64,000 nt of DNA from Centropus unirufus. Its lineage: Eukaryota; Chordata; Aves; Cuculiformes; Centropidae. The notes beneath the pieces are model-generated. The model was not told the DNA's origin. It ran no database searches and saw only the letters and a list, made by a program, of their open reading frames with translations. The stretch spans positions 192,443-256,442 of the forward strand of contig VYZI01000417.1 of NCBI GenBank assembly GCA_013397695.1. Direction: 5' to 3'. The translations under genes and the position numbers were made by a program. Below, one piece after another: positions 38,441 through 49,115 of the stretch. How positions within the stretch are numbered: the stretch's first letter is position 1; every line of letters starts with the position of its first letter.

Positions 38441-41400
38441 GTAAGTGACCCTCAGCTCCTCCCGCGTGGGGCCAGGGGCCAGCCCAGAGCTGTTCCTGTT
38501 CTGTGTGCTTTGGGCCTACTGAGTCTTTGTAATGAATAAATGTACTCAGGTGATGATCTCGTAGGCTCAAAACATCAGCACAGCTTTCAATGTTGTGCTG
38601 TGATACTTAAAATGTATGCATATTTATTTAACTATATGCAAACCATAGTGGGGAGATAAGGTGTAGGGAAAGACAATACATGATCCGGTAGTGAATGAAC
38701 ATCAGGGTTTGTGTTTAGATTATGGAAATTAACCAAATAAATTCTTCTCCTCCAAAATGACTATGCTAACTTGAGGCAGAGAAGCCCTCCCTACAGACAA
38801 ACCTTATGAGAGCAGTAGCAATTATTTAAATCTATTTTTTAAATGTATTTTTTAAGCCCAACGGAGAGAGGAATGGGAAGAGAAGGAATTAGGGAGAAAT
38901 TGCCCAAACTGAGTCACCTTGTCTGTTCGCCTGCTCTTTCCACCCTGCCAAGAAAGGGGTTTACAGTGAGCGCTGGTTCCTGTGGCTTGGAAGTTTGATC
39001 CATAAGGGCGGTTTGGAGAGATTGTAGTTGTGAAGCAAAACACTGCAAAAATATTGATAGGTTTTAAAAACATTTTTATTTCACTTTAGTATTTATTTCC
39101 AAAAAGGGAGTGCTGGCAGTGTGAGAGCTTTTAATTAGATCTTCCATTTTTCTTTTTGAAGCCATCTGGCAGCACAGTTTGAATATTTTGGGATACAGTG
39201 TTTATTTGTGCTGGTGCTTCTGTGTAAATAGTGCCTGTGTGTGTCCCAGGGGAACCATGAGGGAAGCTGCAGAGATGCAGTGGTGAGAAACCAGTGGAGA
39301 AAGTCAACTTTCCCTGGGCTGAAACCAGTTCATGTGTATTTACTACAGCACCAGACCCCCCTCATACACAGGTGTTCAGTATGTTGGTGCCCCCAGGGTT
39401 ATTTGGGAAGGGGAGCTGTGCGTTTTAGCAGTTTGACTTTGCTGTCTCCTGCAGTTGCCTTGTTCTTCTGAGATGTTGGTTTCTGGTGAGGGTCCCAGTT
39501 CGTGGTGGTTGATCCTGAAGATATTTGTCAGGAAAACTCTAAGCACGGCATCCTGGTATTGATGTCCCGGTGTTAGTTATTGTAATTAGTGCCTATCTCA
39601 GATAGTAGGAAAAATGCCTGCTTCCCAGAGATGCCCTCAGTAATTCCAGCCCAAGGCTGTACTTATCTTCTGCCGCTTTTATGGAGATTTTCTTTCCTCC
39701 TGAATTCCTTCAGCTTTTGTTCCAGTAGCGGTTAATGGGCAGGAGGTACCTGCACACAAAGGCATGAAGGTTTTGGGGAGACCCACAAGCAGATGGCTCT
39801 GTCCTCTGTGATTTTATATCTCTAAAGTTCCTCATTTCCCCTTCAAAGCCCGGGCAGGTACAAGTCCTCTGGTGTTGCTCACAACCTGTGAAACACCGTG
39901 CAGAGAGAATTGATCGTAAACAGTGGTGGCTGTACAAGCCGTATCTGCCTGACGCTCTGTTATCAGCCCCCCAGTATTCCTTCTGCCTTATCTCCCAAGC
40001 CAAATTAAGGATCTCGTGTGTGCAGAGCTTTGCTTTCTTGTTTTGTGAATGAATAAAGACAGTTCTGTAATAACAAGATATGATGTGACTGTAGTGACCA
40101 GAACAGAGAAAGAGGGGCGTCTGCTGGAAAAACAACATGACAGCCTTTAATAGACGAGCTTTTCTCTAACACCCAATGACTGTGCTCTATGTTTAATGTA
40201 ATTTATTGCAGTTGTGCCTTTGAAATAAGTTGCTTTATTGAGAAGTTCTGTTTGCATCCTTCAGGGGAGGAGAGGGAATAAAAAGAGGAGAAGATAAGGT
40301 TTGTTATATCAACAGTGTCTAAATGGAAAACATCCATTCACTGGAAAATAATTTTTTTGGTAAGGGTTAGTCTATCAAAGTGTAACAGGACACCAGATGA
40401 ACTCATTCCTGCCTAGATTTTTTTAATACATTTAATTCTGCATTTTTTTGCAATACAGGGAGGAAAAAGAGTCAGTAATTCTTCCATACATTCTGGATGC
40501 TGTGTAGCATCCAGTGTTACAAGCCTGAAATTTGCTTTATTTATTTGCTTTTTGCAGTTCTGGTGAGGGACAAATGTGATCTTTTAAAAGGTGGTGGAAA
40601 AGGAGAGTATTTATCTAATAATATGTAAGAGGGATTTGTCACCCTGTTGCCAGGAACAGAGCAGTCCTGTGCTGCTCCCAAAGACCCCACTTGATAATCA
40701 TCGCCTTGCTGCTTTGTTTTGCTTGCCCTGGACCTCCCTGTTCTCTTTTTTTCTCTCCTCCCTCCCTTCCTGCTCTCTTGGTGTGGGAAGGAAGAGGTCT
40801 TGTTGGAACCTCCTCACCCTTCCATCTAAAGGCGCCCTTTCAGCTACCAGGTCTGTGCATCCTGGTCTCCAGAACACTTGCACATCATGAACACGGCCCA
40901 TTGGGTGGCCTCTGTGGTGGCCACCTGCAGGGGAAGGGCTTTGTGGGGACAGCTTTTGTGGAAACGTAGGTGGGACATGGGGTCTGCTTCTCAGATAAAA
41001 TCATAAAAATGATTGACACTGGTAAATAGAAGTTGGCATTGAAGGTCCCTGATGGTTTTCGTTTTGGACTTGTCCGGTGGCCTCAGAAGGAGCATCTTCA
41101 GAGGGGACCTGGAGGGCAGAGCCTGAGCAGGAGCTGCCTCTGTGACTCCACAACCTTCTCTCACAGGGAGGCTGACAGAGCTACACCCGCCTCTGGGAAA
41201 TGGGAACAAACTCCAAATTGCCTGTTGTGACCGAAACCTTTAGAGGCTTCAGCTCTGCTGTGGACTCACCTTCCATGTCAGGACCCTCATAAACTGTAGG
41301 CAGGTGAGGGCCTCCCGGGTGCTGCCAGTGCATGGGTCTGGGTACAATCGTGTGTGCATCTCCGCTCCCTGCAGCCCAGTCATGGCACGGTCCGGAGTGG

Positions 41401-43660
41401 GAATGAGCCCTTCAGCAGGATTAAAGGATTGTGTTCTCCTCTTGGGGAACCCAAGAGCCTTCAAAACTGCCGTTCTCCACAGCTGCTTCCCTTTGCAGTC
41501 ACATGGGTAGTAGACGGGGTCAGGGCAGTCAAGCTGGCAATTTCTAGCTGTTGTGATGTGGGTTTGATAATTCCTTATGATTAAAAGAACACTGGTGTAG
41601 TGGTAGCAGTAAAATGCTTTCTTTATTATTCCTCCTTCAGAAACTGCTGAGCAACTGCTCTGAAGAACTGTGGTTAAAATGTATTTCTGCTCAGCTGGGG
41701 TGGTTTTTTCCTTGGAACCCTTCATGGTGTTGTGGTTCAGGAGTACACCAAATATTTATAAGAGAAGAATGCCAATTAGGTGCGTGTGAATGCACAGTTA
41801 CACGCAGGAATGCCAATTAAAGTAAATGAATTTCCACTGCAGCATTAGATGGGGTGATCTCCTGTGGCTGAGTTTGTGTGCGTGCTTTCAGAGCTCTACT
41901 GATAGGACTTGGTGTGTGCAGTACAGCTCCGTGCCTCTGTGTCCATGCATGTATTTAGTCTCGTGTCTTAACAAAAATTCTCTTGTGACTCAAGAGCACT
42001 CCAGCTATTTTACAGAAATGTCTGGAGAACACACAGTGGCTGCAGTTGTGTCTTGATTAGGCTGTATTTTTCTCTCTCACAAACTGATATTCCACAAAGC
42101 CACCAGACAACAGCGTCTTCAAAGCTGAAATGCTATTCAAGTATGGTTAAATACTGCCTTTATTTTTCTATTCTACATTAATTTGCAGAGGTAGGCAGAC
42201 ATGTACATTTTTGGACTCAGAAGTTTGTATCCAGGCTAAATTTGCCAAGAATATGTTAAAGTGTATAGAACTGTACTTCCCTCCACGCTTTAATTCCTTC
42301 TGACTGATGATCCAGCAGAACAGCAGCGCCAGGCAGTTCCGTTACAGCCTGCAGGTGCACCTTGCCTGCTCCTGCTGGTCACGAAAGGGATGGATGCTTC
42401 CTTCCACCTCATTCAGCACTTCTTGGGCAACTTTGTTCTGTTCCCTGAACCCAGAGGCTCTAAGGCACTCTATTAATAGTTGTTATCTGGTTTGTCATCT
42501 TCTATGTATCTGCAGTTTGCTTGGTTATACTAAATGTTCGTTGATCTGGTTCTGTGTTTAATTAGTTTACATCAGATCAATCCACTGATCTATTTGTTCC
42601 AAGATTGTGAAATAAGCCTGTGAAATGGATCCAATCTTTCTACCTGTTATAATTATCCTTGTTTCTTTTCCAAACCGATGGACTCTTGCCTTCTTACATT
42701 AGCACATTAAATTAATGCTCCTGTAAGAGGTCAGACTCTCTCTAGAACCGGGTAAAATGCTGCTGCAAAACTGCACCTTTTGCTGGGGTTTGTATTTCTC
42801 TTCTCCTTGTGCGGTGCAGCTCCAGGAATTTGTGCCTTGTTTCTGGCAGAGGCTTTTTTTTTTTTCTTCCATGATAAATTTATCTGAGGCATGTAATCCT
42901 TTAGAAACTTGCCCAAAGGGTTTGCTTCTTCCTTCTGGGTTAGTTAGGAGCTGTATCTTGCTGTCCTTAACTGATGTAATGCACATGGTTTTTATCTTGA
43001 GCTCAGCAGCTGGGAGCCTGCCTGCCATCCATAATATTTTTGGTGCATGATTTCTTCATTCCTGGTTCACAGGAGAGCCAATTACTTTTAACTTCCAATG
43101 TATTTATAGACCTTTGGAACCCACCACTTTATATTCTAATTCCAGGACTAAAAGCGGCTCTGTAAAATGCTTTTCTCTCTTGGTTCTTCCCTTTCGAAGA
43201 TGAAAGGTGTTTCTGCTAACATCTCGTCACTGCTTTGCCAGAACTCCATGCAGTTTCTGATCCATCTGATCTCTTTTAGAAGTCTAAGGCAAAGTTTTAC
43301 CCCCATAGAGCTTTGGGAGGGTCATAAGTGGGTTTTGGATTCCATTCTGAAAGAAATTGCTCAGTGATGAGATCCAGCTGATGGATGTTGGGACAACCTA
43401 ATTTAAGATGGTATCATAAGTGAGATACCAAAAGAAACATCAGACTTAAAGAAGGTCTTGTGGCTCTGAATACTGAATGGATCCACGTCTTCCATCCAAG
43501 TAATAATTCAGACTCTATTCTCCCAAAAAGTTGGCTAGTTTTTAATAAATCCCTTTTTAAACAAGTCTGGAGGATGTTGGCAAATCTGTGGCTTCTGACT
43601 ACAGTGAAGTCTTGTCCCTAGGTTTGTTGAGAGTGAACTGACCCTTCCTGACCGTTTTTT
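38441..43660. other. Start of the next TANC2 intron; no exon seen
   Basis: The consensus donor GTAAGT opens this intron at 38441. About 5.2 kb follow without a credible exon. Features are a C/T tract near 40737-40780 and a 9-bp hairpin at 40493-40514. Open frames such as 39710-40138 (-), 41249-41725 (-) and 40591-40890 (+) have no recognisable domains. I specifically looked for the acidic and Ser/Gln/Arg-rich segment expected to follow in TANC2 and did not find it. Confidence 0.6.
40493..40514. other. Perfect 9-bp inverted repeat with 4-base loop
   Basis: The arms ctggatgct and agcatccag are exact complements around gtgt. It is not followed by a T run and is not a terminator in this genome. 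It is probably a chance hairpin. Confidence 0.6.
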
Positions 43661-43810
43661 ATAGAATGATAGAAACATGGAGTCGTTTGGGTTGGAGGGG
43701 ACCTTAAAACCCACCCAGTTCCACCCCTCTGCCCTGGGCAGGGACACTTCCCACTGGATCCAGTTTTTCAAGGCCCTATCCAACCTGGCGTTGAACACCC
43801 CCAGGGATCT
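43661..43810 (-). mobile_element. CR1 LINE fragment (3' end), antisense
   Basis: The + strand starts with the complement of the CR1 tail ('atagaatgatagaaacatgg') and continues 'tcgtttgggttggaggggac', 'cacccagttccacccctctg', 'gcagggacacttcccactgg' and 'ccaacctggcgttgaacacc'. About the last 150 bases of the element are present, 5'-truncated. It is the nearest antisense CR1 downstream of the coding exon. Confidence 0.92.
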
Positions 43811-44320
43811 GCACAGTTCAGTGCATTTCTCCTTATGAAGGAAATACATTGGGAAGACATGTGTACACACACACATTTTTCTTCTTAGGCAAGCATATTT
43901 ATTTGATCGGAATTATGTCCTGTTCATATACCAAACTACTCCCAGACAAATAAAAGATACTTGGACAGCAGAGCCTCTCCTTGTCTCCTGCACAGCTATC
44001 TTGGAGATTATTTTCACAGCTATTGCCCAAATTATTCTGATGTTTGTTTCTTCTGATCCACAAATACCTGCTTTTTTTAATCACCGCAGATGTTAACCTG
44101 ACTGAGGAGGTGGGAGAAACGCATTTGACCTATTTCTGTTGTACCGATTGCTGTATTTGTTTCTCATGGCTCCAAATGAGAGGAAGGCATGCCCTCAGTG
44201 TGCGACAGGATCCTCTCCTGGCCTCTGGGAGCTGGTTCTGTTTTCTTTTGCTGCTTCCCCATTCCATCTTTCCATCACTACATCTACAAGCACTCCTCTT
44301 CCTCCGGCACCCAGAGTTTA
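43811..44320. other. Intron-like sequence next to the - strand coding-like remnant
   Basis: There is no recognised gene. The + strand is C/T-rich, which keeps stops rare. Parts of the 217-codon + strand frame (44189-44842) fall here; its Ser/Leu/Phe/Pro-rich content looks like the shadow of a purine-rich opposite strand rather than a protein. Confidence 0.45.
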
Positions 44321-44705
44321 TTTTTCAGATGTATTCCTCCTTGCTGGGTTTGCTCCAAGATTTATCTCTACATCAGTGAGAACTTTCTCAAGTTCTTCTC
44401 TATCAGCTTTAATCCTCCTCAAACCTTTCCCTTCATTAGTGGTTCTGCAGATCTGATTGCTGAGATTAATTCACCAAAGCCCATTTTGATGGTGGGGGCT
44501 GCTTTGCCCTCCTCTGCCTTGAATGCTGCTTCCATTAGGGCAGCCATCTCCTTTCTGCTCTCATATGTAGTTCTGAGCAATTTAACCTCCAGAAACCTGC
44601 TTCTCAGGAAGACAAAAAAAGCTTTTTCAACCAGTCCTTTATTGGAGGCGTGTGTTCTGCAAACAAGGGAATCGATTTCTTTAAATCAAAAGGCTCAGGG
44701 AGTGG
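44321..44705 (-). pseudogene. Coding-like remnant of unknown identity, broken by frame changes
   Basis: I do not recognise this. Three overlapping open segments in three different frames follow one another on the - strand: 44705-44607, 44685-44422 (88 codons between stops) and 44470-44321 (ending in TAA). Each reads as a mixed Lys/Glu/Arg/Leu/Ala-rich, helix-like sequence rather than low-complexity filler, and they join naturally if two frame shifts are assumed. That is the pattern of an old coding sequence that has decayed, such as a retrocopy or mobile-element ORF. An alternative is one true exon at 44656-44425, which has an acceptor-like ttcccttgtttgcag upstream and an AAG|GTTTGA donor-like end. 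A third reading is chance, since purine-rich strands tend to give such residues. The 217-codon + strand frame over the same bases would then be its shadow. Confidence 0.3.
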
Positions 44706-45473
44706 TCATGTTTGCAGGTTGTGCTGTTTCCCCCATGAGCTCTGCTCTCTGGCAGCAGGTGCCCCGCTGGCACCACTGTTCCACGCTCCAGGCCTGTCTC
44801 AAACAGGCACACCTGGGTTTGAGCTGTCAGAAGCTGCAGTGACAGTGATTTGTGCCTGTGGATTATGTGTAGTGCTTCCTGTTGCGTGTCGTGTTGTGCT
44901 GGCAGAGAGCAGGGTTTGACCAGAGCTCCCTGGGCTTGTGCTTAAGCTTTGGTTTTATGCGGGAATGTGTCAGATGGGAAAGCGAGGGGCTGCGTGTGGG
45001 TATGGCTGTGTGTGCTGCTCTTCTTCCTAAATGAGAAAGGAAGGTAGGAGGATTCGAAGGAAAGCAGGAACCATGATGTTGGGAGCGCCTTTCTTCCTCG
45101 TATCACATGGTGTTCATTCGTACTGCATTTGCCAACAGATTTAACGGACCTGCATAGTGCATATTGTAAGAAGTTTTAGAAATAATTATTACATTTCTTT
45201 ACTGGTCCTTTTTTTTTGGTCTAAAAGGTATTTTTATAAACAGAACTGTGCAGGTGTACAGCCTTGCTGCATTACTCCCTGCTGCTGAACCGCTAAAGGC
45301 TGCTTAAAAGAACACAACTGGCTTTTTACAGTACTAATAACTGCTAATTAACCTTTAAAGAGCTTTGAACAGCCTCTTCATGCAGAGTATCCGTGTAGGT
45401 AGTGTTGTATGAAAGCTGTTATGAGGTGGTTATGCACTGGAGCTCCCCAGTCATTCTCCATACTGTTGTCAAT
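44706..45473. other. Intron-like sequence, no gene seen
   Basis: About 770 bases with nothing recognisable apart from the tail of the C/T-rich patch. Confidence 0.5.
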
Positions 45474-45592
45474 AGGAATCGTAGAATGATTTGGGTTGGA
45501 ACGGACCTTAAAGCCCATCTAGTTCCAGACGCTGCCATGAGCAGGGACACCTCCCATTAGATCCAGTTGCTCAAAACCTCCTTGAACTTGTC
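45474..45592 (-). mobile_element. CR1 LINE fragment (3' end), antisense
   Basis: The + strand shows 'aatcgtagaatgatttgggt', 'tggaacggaccttaaagccc', 'atctagttccagacgctgcc' and 'gggacacctcccattagatcc', the complement of the last 120 bases of CR1. It stops abruptly where an oppositely oriented CR1 piece begins. Confidence 0.92.
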
Positions 45593-45599
45593 CTGGATG

Positions 45600-46345
45600 A
45601 GGTGTCCACTAGAGCTGGCTTTGGGTGTCTCCATATCTTCACAGGAGAATGCAGGAAGCTGGGAGGTGAGTTCCAAGGACTATGAGAAGATCCCCAGGGA
45701 AAGGAGAGCCTTATACCCATCTGAGGAAAATGAGGGGATCCGGGAAAACACAGGCTTGACGGCATCAGCTCAGTCACAAGAAAGATTATGAAGACTTCTT
45801 CAAAACCATTGCCAGGCATGAAAGACAAAGAGCTCATTTGGATGATCCAGCACAGATTCATCAGATACAAATTGTGCTTGAGTAGCTCAATTGCCTTCAG
45901 TGATGAAGTGGCTGGCTCTGCAGACAAGGCTGGAGCAGTGGATACAGCTCGACTTGAGCAAGGCTTTCGACGTGGTCTAAGACCCTTAGATCCAATGAAG
46001 GGGAGGTGGGCTTGCTGGGAGAGCTGCAGCCTGAAGGAAAAGCTGGCTGGAGTGTTGGGCTCAGAGGAGAGTGATGAGGAGTTTGAAGTTGAGCGCTCCG
46101 TAGGGGCTGATGCTGGTGTCAGTAGCATGAAGCGTCTTTAGGAATGGCCTGGGCAAGTGGTGGAGAGCATCCTCACCAAGTCTGTGGGTGATGCTGTCAT
46201 GGAGGCAGCAGCTGATACCTTAGAGGGCAAGGGTGTGCCAGCCTGGAGAACCTTGGCGAACTTGAGGAGCCATATGAAGTTGGAAAAGGACAAATGTGGG
46301 ATTCTGCTTGTGGGGGAGACCGGCCATGTCACAGGATAATGGGTG
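45600..46345 (+). mobile_element. CR1 reverse-transcriptase (ORF2) fragment, sense, broken
   Basis: Sense-strand reverse-transcriptase region of a CR1-type LINE. 'gatccagcacagattcatca' and 'gatacaaattgtgcttgagt' match the CR1 phrase leading to 'gcaaggctttcgacgtggtc', the FSKAFD (Tyr/Phe-x-Asp-Phe-x-Lys-Ala-Phe-Asp) palm motif. Further on, 'gagccatatgaagttggaaa' and 'ggacaaatgtgggattctgc' match the region after the catalytic FADD motif. The reading frame is interrupted and the FADD box itself is not intact, so it cannot encode an active enzyme. The 117-codon frame at 45788-46141 is part of this remnant, and the 185-codon - strand frame is its shadow. Confidence 0.75.
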
Positions 46346-47138
46346 GTGCCATGCTCTTTGACTGTGTGCTCAGAGAAGGGTGGTGTCAGGACTTCAGTTC
46401 TTTTCTTAGCAGTTTTTTCTGGTGTTAGGTACTCAAAAGTAGAAGCAAATTGATAGAAGACAGAGAGAAAGCAATCGCTGGGTGTATGAAGGAGCAAAGA
46501 GTGGCCAGTGCTCTCGGACCCGTCTTTAGGATGATGGAAATGGAGTGCCAAACACTGGTAGAAATATTGGCTGTAGTGTGTGTGCATTTGATTTGCAGCT
46601 GGGAGGTGGGGGCAATGCCTCATCTCTCATCCTTGGGAAGGAGCAGTGCAGTTTGTAAAACACTTGGGTAGCTTGATGACGAGCACTGAAGATTCACAGC
46701 AGTTCCCGATTCCATCAGAATCTTCTCGCTGTGTGCCCTGGGAGTCCCTGTTGGAGCTGCAAGGGCAGAGCTGCTGAGGCACAAGGCAAAGCAGAAGCCT
46801 CAGTTCTTTATTCACTCTAGCAGGGGGTTTGGCTGCGGAAGGAACTGCGTCAGTGGATGCTGCAGTTGGAGCGTGGCAACGCCGGTGCGAGTGGGACAGG
46901 ATAAAACATGAGTGTGCTAGGAATTCTGGATACAGCAGGGATTTAATGGTGTTCTTCCCATCCTTGTGGGTGTGCAATAGCCACCGGGAGCTGCCACGCT
47001 CACTGAGGTGGTAGAGGGAGCAGAAGGTTCCTGACAAGCCCCAGATTCAGGCTGGAACGCACCCTGTGGCTGCATTTTCCCATGGCCAATGGCTTAGTTT
47101 TCTGTTATTCCTCAAACGTGTTCATACAGACAATTAAA

Positions 47139-47158
47139 AAGGAGGTAAGTACCTCCTT
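47139..47158. other. Perfect 9-bp inverted repeat with 2-base loop
   Basis: The arms aaggaggta and tacctcctt flank ag. The left half also contains an AG|GTAAGT donor-like word, with no exon upstream. Confidence 0.6.
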
Positions 47159-47369
47159 GCCTCGAAGGTAAATACCAACAGTCTGTGGGATTCGGGCCAG
47201 GTAGACTGAGTCCATCTCTTGGGAATGAGCTCAGCTCCTCGCAAAGCGCTCTCTCAGGGGGGCTTTTCACAACTTTTAGTACAAAATTTTAACTTTTTGG
47301 AGTCTTCGTTACCCCAAGACTTATGAAAGGCTTAAATTCAGTGTCTTTCCTCTAATTACCTTCTAGACT

Positions 47370-47790
47370 CAAAAGAGAGAGTGATATTTTAGCAATAATC
47401 TATTTTTTAATGCACTCTGGGGAATACAAAGAATATAAATCAGAACCTTTGAGCGGCAGAGCATGCAGTGTGGATGCTGCAATGCAAAAGCAGTGCTTTT
47501 TATATTTGGGAAGGGGAAGCAAGGTTCTTTTGAGAATCCTTTGAAAATTATAGAATAGTCTGGAAGGAAGAAATATCAATTGCTGTGTGGGACAAAGGGG
47601 CTGGTGTTCTGGGAGCTGTTGTCAAATCTCCAAATGCATAATAAGCCTCTTGTCTCATAAATGCATTTTGTGTTTAAGCTTCCAAATGGGACAATAAAAG
47701 TCGAGATGAGGCTGTAACTGGACAGCAGAAGGGCATTATTAGGTTGTTCCTTTATTGAATTTCATTGTCAATATGTTTGATTTTTTTGGC
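47370..47790. promoter_or_regulatory. Candidate conserved non-coding block
   Basis: Repeat-free, AT-rich, of even complexity, with several homeobox- and MEF2-like AT words and atgcat/aataaa-type words. It is called only on appearance. Confidence 0.18.
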
Positions 47791-49071
47791 TCTTCAGTTA
47801 CAAAGTGAGCAACAAAGATTATAGAAAAGATGGATGAAGTATGGTGAGATCGGGAGAGCTGCAGTTATTGCTCCAAAGGCTGCATTCAAACCCCTCTGTG
47901 TCAGAGACCTGCGAGTGGAGAGGTGAGCGTACCCCGGCTGCAGGCCAGGCTGAAGCTGCCTCCAGGCCCATTCTGGCTTGGTGGGGTCTGGAATGGTGAC
48001 CCTGAGGTGCTGCCTCTGTGACAGGAGTCAAAGAAGCTGCAGCAGAGGGGTCTGGTGGTCCCGAGGAGCTTGCTGGGACCTCACAGGGCCACCAGTGGGG
48101 GTTCAGTTACTTAATGTTATTTAGTCACAGTGAAGAAACATCTCCCAGGAAGAAAGGGATCTGATGGAGCCAGGGCAGAGGCTGCAGGCTGGTTCTGACC
48201 TCCCAGATCCGTAACACTTGTGTGCCAGCTGGAAGCATTTGCTCCTGCAGTGTGATAGGAACATTCCTGAATGAAAGGAACCAAAGCCTACTTGATGACT
48301 TCGTTTTTACTGCTTTCATACATGGCAGGATGTGTGCGGAGCATCCAGGCTCCATGGCTCGCTTTGCCCACCTTGTGCTACTGCAGGGATGACCCAGCCC
48401 TGCAGTTGGGCTGCTGCTGCGTTTCTGTATGTGCACCCAGCTGCTGGTCCCTTGTGTCCTCCAGGTCTCTGGAGCATGGCTGGAAAGGGGACTCTGCCTG
48501 TCCTGGTCTGTGGTGGAGGTGCTTTGAAGAGTTCTCTTTGTCCCAAGTGCTGAGCCCCCTTGGTTCTCAATAACCAGTTCCATTTCCATCTTGCTCTGCT
48601 CACTGTTATTGCCCCTCATTAGTCTAAACAGGCCTTTACTAAAATTTCACCCAAAGCTGGGATTTTTCCATAGCACCCATAGCACTTTTGTCAGTACCTA
48701 AAGATAAATATTCTTTATATGCAGTGTGATTTATCCATGGGAAGTGTTGATAAGGATTCTTGCATTTATTTATTACGTTGGCGGATGTTGAAACCATATC
48801 CCTCCCTCCTAGAATTATGGTCCAGGTATGATTCATAGCTTTCTTTTTGAGGGGTTTTTGGGGCACTGAGTGTTGGGCTTATGTAAAACCTCCTGACCTG
48901 CCGTGGGTTCCAACGCGTGGTGTGTTTGAATGCAATCAGACACTGCTCGGTGAATGTTGAAACCTGCATCCTCTTCCCAGCCTCCAGGGTTTCATATGGC
49001 TTTGCAGGGTTTTTTTTTAACGTGGCTGCCACAGCTCCCAGTTCAGTGCAGTGTATGTAGAGTTCCTGGGT

Positions 49072-49115
49072 TTGTGAAGATCTGTAAGGTCCCTTCCAAC
49101 CCAAACTGTTCCAGG
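49072..49115 (+). mobile_element. CR1 3'-terminal scrap, sense
   Basis: 'gtgaagatctgtaaggtccc' followed by 'ttccaacccaaactgttcc' is the last 40-odd bases of a sense CR1. Very short, but the motif is distinctive. Confidence 0.75.

Larger units (their letters stand above)
46346..49071. other. Intron-like sequence, no gene seen
   Basis: About 2.7 kb. It holds a 9-bp hairpin (47139-47158) and an AT-rich repeat-free block (47370-47790), both listed separately. The open frames at 48125-48619 (-) and 48271-48573 (+) overlap each other and lack domains. The + strand one starts with a hydrophobic, signal-like segment and is Cys-rich, but has no splice or promoter context. Confidence 0.5.

Noticed and set aside
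44189..44842. 217-codon + strand open frame, the longest ATG-started frame in the window
   Set aside because: Ser/Leu/Phe/Pro-rich content, no domain, lies in a C/T-rich patch and sits opposite a more protein-like - strand. Treated as a shadow.
45571..46128. 185-codon - strand open frame
   Set aside because: Antisense of a recognisable CR1 reverse-transcriptase fragment.
46450..46671. 73-codon + strand frame whose first half looks helix-like and charged
   Set aside because: Too short, no homology recognised and no splice context. May be part of decayed repeat sequence after the CR1 at 46345.
48271..48573. 100-codon + strand frame with a signal-like start and many Cys, a possible small secreted protein
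   Set aside because: No family match that I know, no splice sites or promoter, overlaps another long frame on the opposite strand, and Cys-rich frames are common in TG-rich DNA.
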